Source: Anaerolineae bacterium (lineage in GTDB: Bacteria; Chloroflexota; Anaerolineae; Aggregatilineales; Phototrophicaceae). From it: 16,838 nucleotides of DNA. The position numbers and the translations under genes are program-made. The first letter of the stretch is position 1, and every line of letters starts with the position of its first letter. Shown here in pieces: positions 15,530-16,838 of the stretch. The notes below the pieces were generated by a model. It saw only the letters and a program-made list of their open reading frames with translations, had not been told where the DNA came from and did not search any database. The stretch covers positions 1 through 16,838 of the forward strand of contig JADLHH010000379.1 in the NCBI GenBank assembly GCA_020848855.1. Direction: 5' to 3'.

Positions 15530-15586
15530 GAACTACCGTCAGCCAGCGAACTAAGGATAAAACGAGCGAGTTAAAGAGACCATTTG

Positions 15587-16636
15587 ATGCCTGATGATTC
15601 GAGATTATTGCTGGAACTGCGCGACCTGAAGGTGCATTTTTTCACCGGCGAAGGGGTCGTCAAAGCGGTTGACGGCGTGAGCTTTACGATCCGGCGCGGC
15701 AAGACGCTGTGCGTGGTGGGCGAAAGCGGCAGCGGCAAGAGTGTCGCCGCCCGCGCCATTCTGCAGATCGTCCATACGCCCGGCAGGATCGTCGGCGGGA
15801 CGATCCTCTATCATCGCCCGCTGCCGTCGGGCGGTGCGGAGACCATCGACATCACATCGCTCGATTCGCGCGGCGCGCCGGTTCGCCGCATTCGCGGGAA
15901 CGAGATTTCGATGATCTTTCAGGAGCCGATGACCTCGCTCAGCCCGCTGTACACTGTCGGCAACCAGATCATGGAAGCGATTCACATTCACGACGACGTT
16001 TCCAAGCCGGAAGCCCGTAACCGCACCATCGAGCTACTGCGGCGCGTGGGCATCCCGCAGCCGGAAGTGCGCCTCGACGAGTACCCGTTTCGGCTGAGCG
16101 GCGGGATGCGCCAGCGCTGCATGATCGCCATGGCGCTGGCGTGCAACCCGAAGCTGCTGATCGCCGACGAGCCGACGACGGCGCTGGACGTGACCACACA
16201 GGCGCAAATCCTCGACCTGATGCTGAGCCTTCAGGAAGACTACGGCATGGCGATCCTGTTCATCACCCATGATCTGGGGGTGGTCGCGGAGATTGCCGAC
16301 GACGTGGCGGTGATGTACCTGGGGAACGTGGTCGAACACGGCGACGTGGACACGATTTTCAACAATCCACAGCATCCGTATACGTCGGCGCTGCTGCGCT
16401 CGCTGCCGGAAATCGGGCTGGAGCGCCGGCGGCTGGACGCGATTCGCGGGATGGTTCCGTCGCCCTACCAGCGCCCGACAGGCTGCCCGTTCCATCCGCG
16501 CTGTGACCACGCGATTGCCGGGTTGTGCAGCCGGGTCGTGCCGCAGCCGATCAGCATCGAGGCGAATCACGTCACGCGCTGTCTGCTGTACGACGAAGCG
16601 TATCAGGATCAGGTAAAGGTGGCAGCGCATGACTGA
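15587..16636 (+). CDS. ABC transporter ATPase, DppD/OppD type (transporter 2)
   Basis: This 349-residue cytoplasmic ATPase powers import through the permease pair encoded upstream. All motifs are intact: Walker A GESGSGKS (45-52), Q-loop Q112 in [10 protein letters not shown], signature LSGGMRQR (170-177), Walker B LLIADEP (190-196) and switch histidine H228 in THD. The C-terminal oligopeptide-transporter domain has [12 protein letters not shown], then GCPFHPRC, with cysteines at 300, 306, 314 and 332. That spacing is known to hold an iron-sulfur cluster in some Dpp ATPases. ATG 15587 is preferred; a TTG codon sits just before it, and the ribosome-binding site (AAAGAGA, 15574-15580) is moderate. 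A 149-bp repeat-rich gap separates it from the permease gene. The next ATPase gene overlaps its end by 8 bp. Confidence 0.96.
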   Translation: MPDDSRLLLELRDLKVHFFTGEGVVKAVDGVSFTIRRGKTLCVVGESGSGKSVAARAILQIVHTPGRIVGGTILYHRPLPSGGAETIDITSLDSRGAPVRRIRGNEISMIFQEPMTSLSPLYTVGNQIMEAIHIHDDVSKPEARNRTIELLRRVGIPQPEVRLDEYPFRLSGGMRQRCMIAMALACNPKLLIADEPTTALDVTTQAQILDLMLSLQEDYGMAILFITHDLGVVAEIADDVAVMYLGNVVEHGDVDTIFNNPQHPYTSALLRSLPEIGLERRRLDAIRGMVPSPYQRPTGCPFHPRCDHAIAGLCSRVVPQPISIEANHVTRCLLYDEAYQDQVKVAAHD

Positions 16637-16838
16637 GCCGGCACAACAACAGCCGATTTTGCTGGACGTTCGCGGTCTTAAGATGTGGTTTCCGCGCCGG
16701 CGGGGTTTCTTCGGGCGCGATGTCAGCTACGTGCGGGCGGTCGATAACGTGAGCTTCCATATCCGGCGCGGCGAAACGCTGGGTCTGGTTGGCGAAAGCG
16801 GCTGCGGCAAGACGACGATCGGGCGCTGCGTGGTGCGC
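16629..16838 (+). CDS. ABC transporter ATPase, DppF/OppF type, N-terminal part (cut by window end)
   Basis: The first 70 residues of the second ATPase are present. They include [17 protein letters not shown], then [20 protein letters not shown] and a Walker [14 protein letters not shown] follows just before the window ends. The positively charged stretch with an inserted FFGRDVSYV before the core beta-strand is typical of DppF rather than DppD. Its ATG lies in the last codons of the DppD-like gene, giving an 8-bp overlap and translational coupling. This completes the set of binding protein, two permeases and two ATPases expected for a functional Dpp-type importer. Confidence 0.95.
   Translation, partial: MTEPAQQQPILLDVRGLKMWFPRRRGFFGRDVSYVRAVDNVSFHIRRGETLGLVGESGCGKTTIGRCVVR

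Overview
The window is GC-rich, densely coded DNA whose gene content and style fit a free-living polysaccharide-degrading bacterium. I suspect Chloroflexota (Anaerolineae-like). The grounds are oligopeptide-type (Dpp/Opp) ABC systems wired to glycoside hydrolases, substrate-binding proteins without a lipobox, GTAGGGGC-type dispersed palindromes and a heptamer microsatellite. The taxonomy is inference only; no rRNA or other marker gene is present.

Region 1 (1-1092): the 3' end of a succinate-semialdehyde-type aldehyde dehydrogenase, then about 665 bp with no convincing gene. The end of this stretch holds a possible promoter, a roughly 170-nt leader and a strong rho-independent terminator hairpin only about 30 bp before the next gene, an arrangement that suggests attenuation or a small RNA. 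Region 2 (1093-5548): a first transporter set in the order DppB-like permease, DppC-like permease, substrate-binding protein, followed by a DUF1684 protein. No ATPase gene accompanies it here.

Region 3 (5585-10866, minus strand): a LacI-family regulator, a GH42 beta-galactosidase and a GH31 alpha-xylosidase, read in that order. The GH31 protein keeps the E. coli YicI catalytic and xylose-selecting residues at identical residue numbers. Neither enzyme has a signal peptide, so both act on imported sugars in the cytoplasm. Region 4 (10867-11213): a divergent control region with two near-identical 14-bp palindromes (TGTGA-N4-TCACA). Each lies directly downstream of a -10-like element, one facing lacI and one facing the second transporter. 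Region 5 (11214-16838, plus strand): a complete-looking second Dpp-type transporter: a large binding protein, two permeases, ATPase 1, and the start of ATPase 2 cut by the window edge. An intercistronic hairpin follows the binding-protein gene, and a 146-bp repeat-rich spacer separates permeases from ATPases.

Taken together, regions 3-5 look like one regulon. An oligosaccharide carrying alpha-xylosyl and beta-galactosyl groups (xyloglucan-derived oligosaccharides are the best fit) would be imported by the ABC system and debranched by GH42 and GH31, with LacI repressing both directions until sugar binds. The substrate is an inference from the enzyme pair; the enzyme families, transporter type and operator pair are seen directly.
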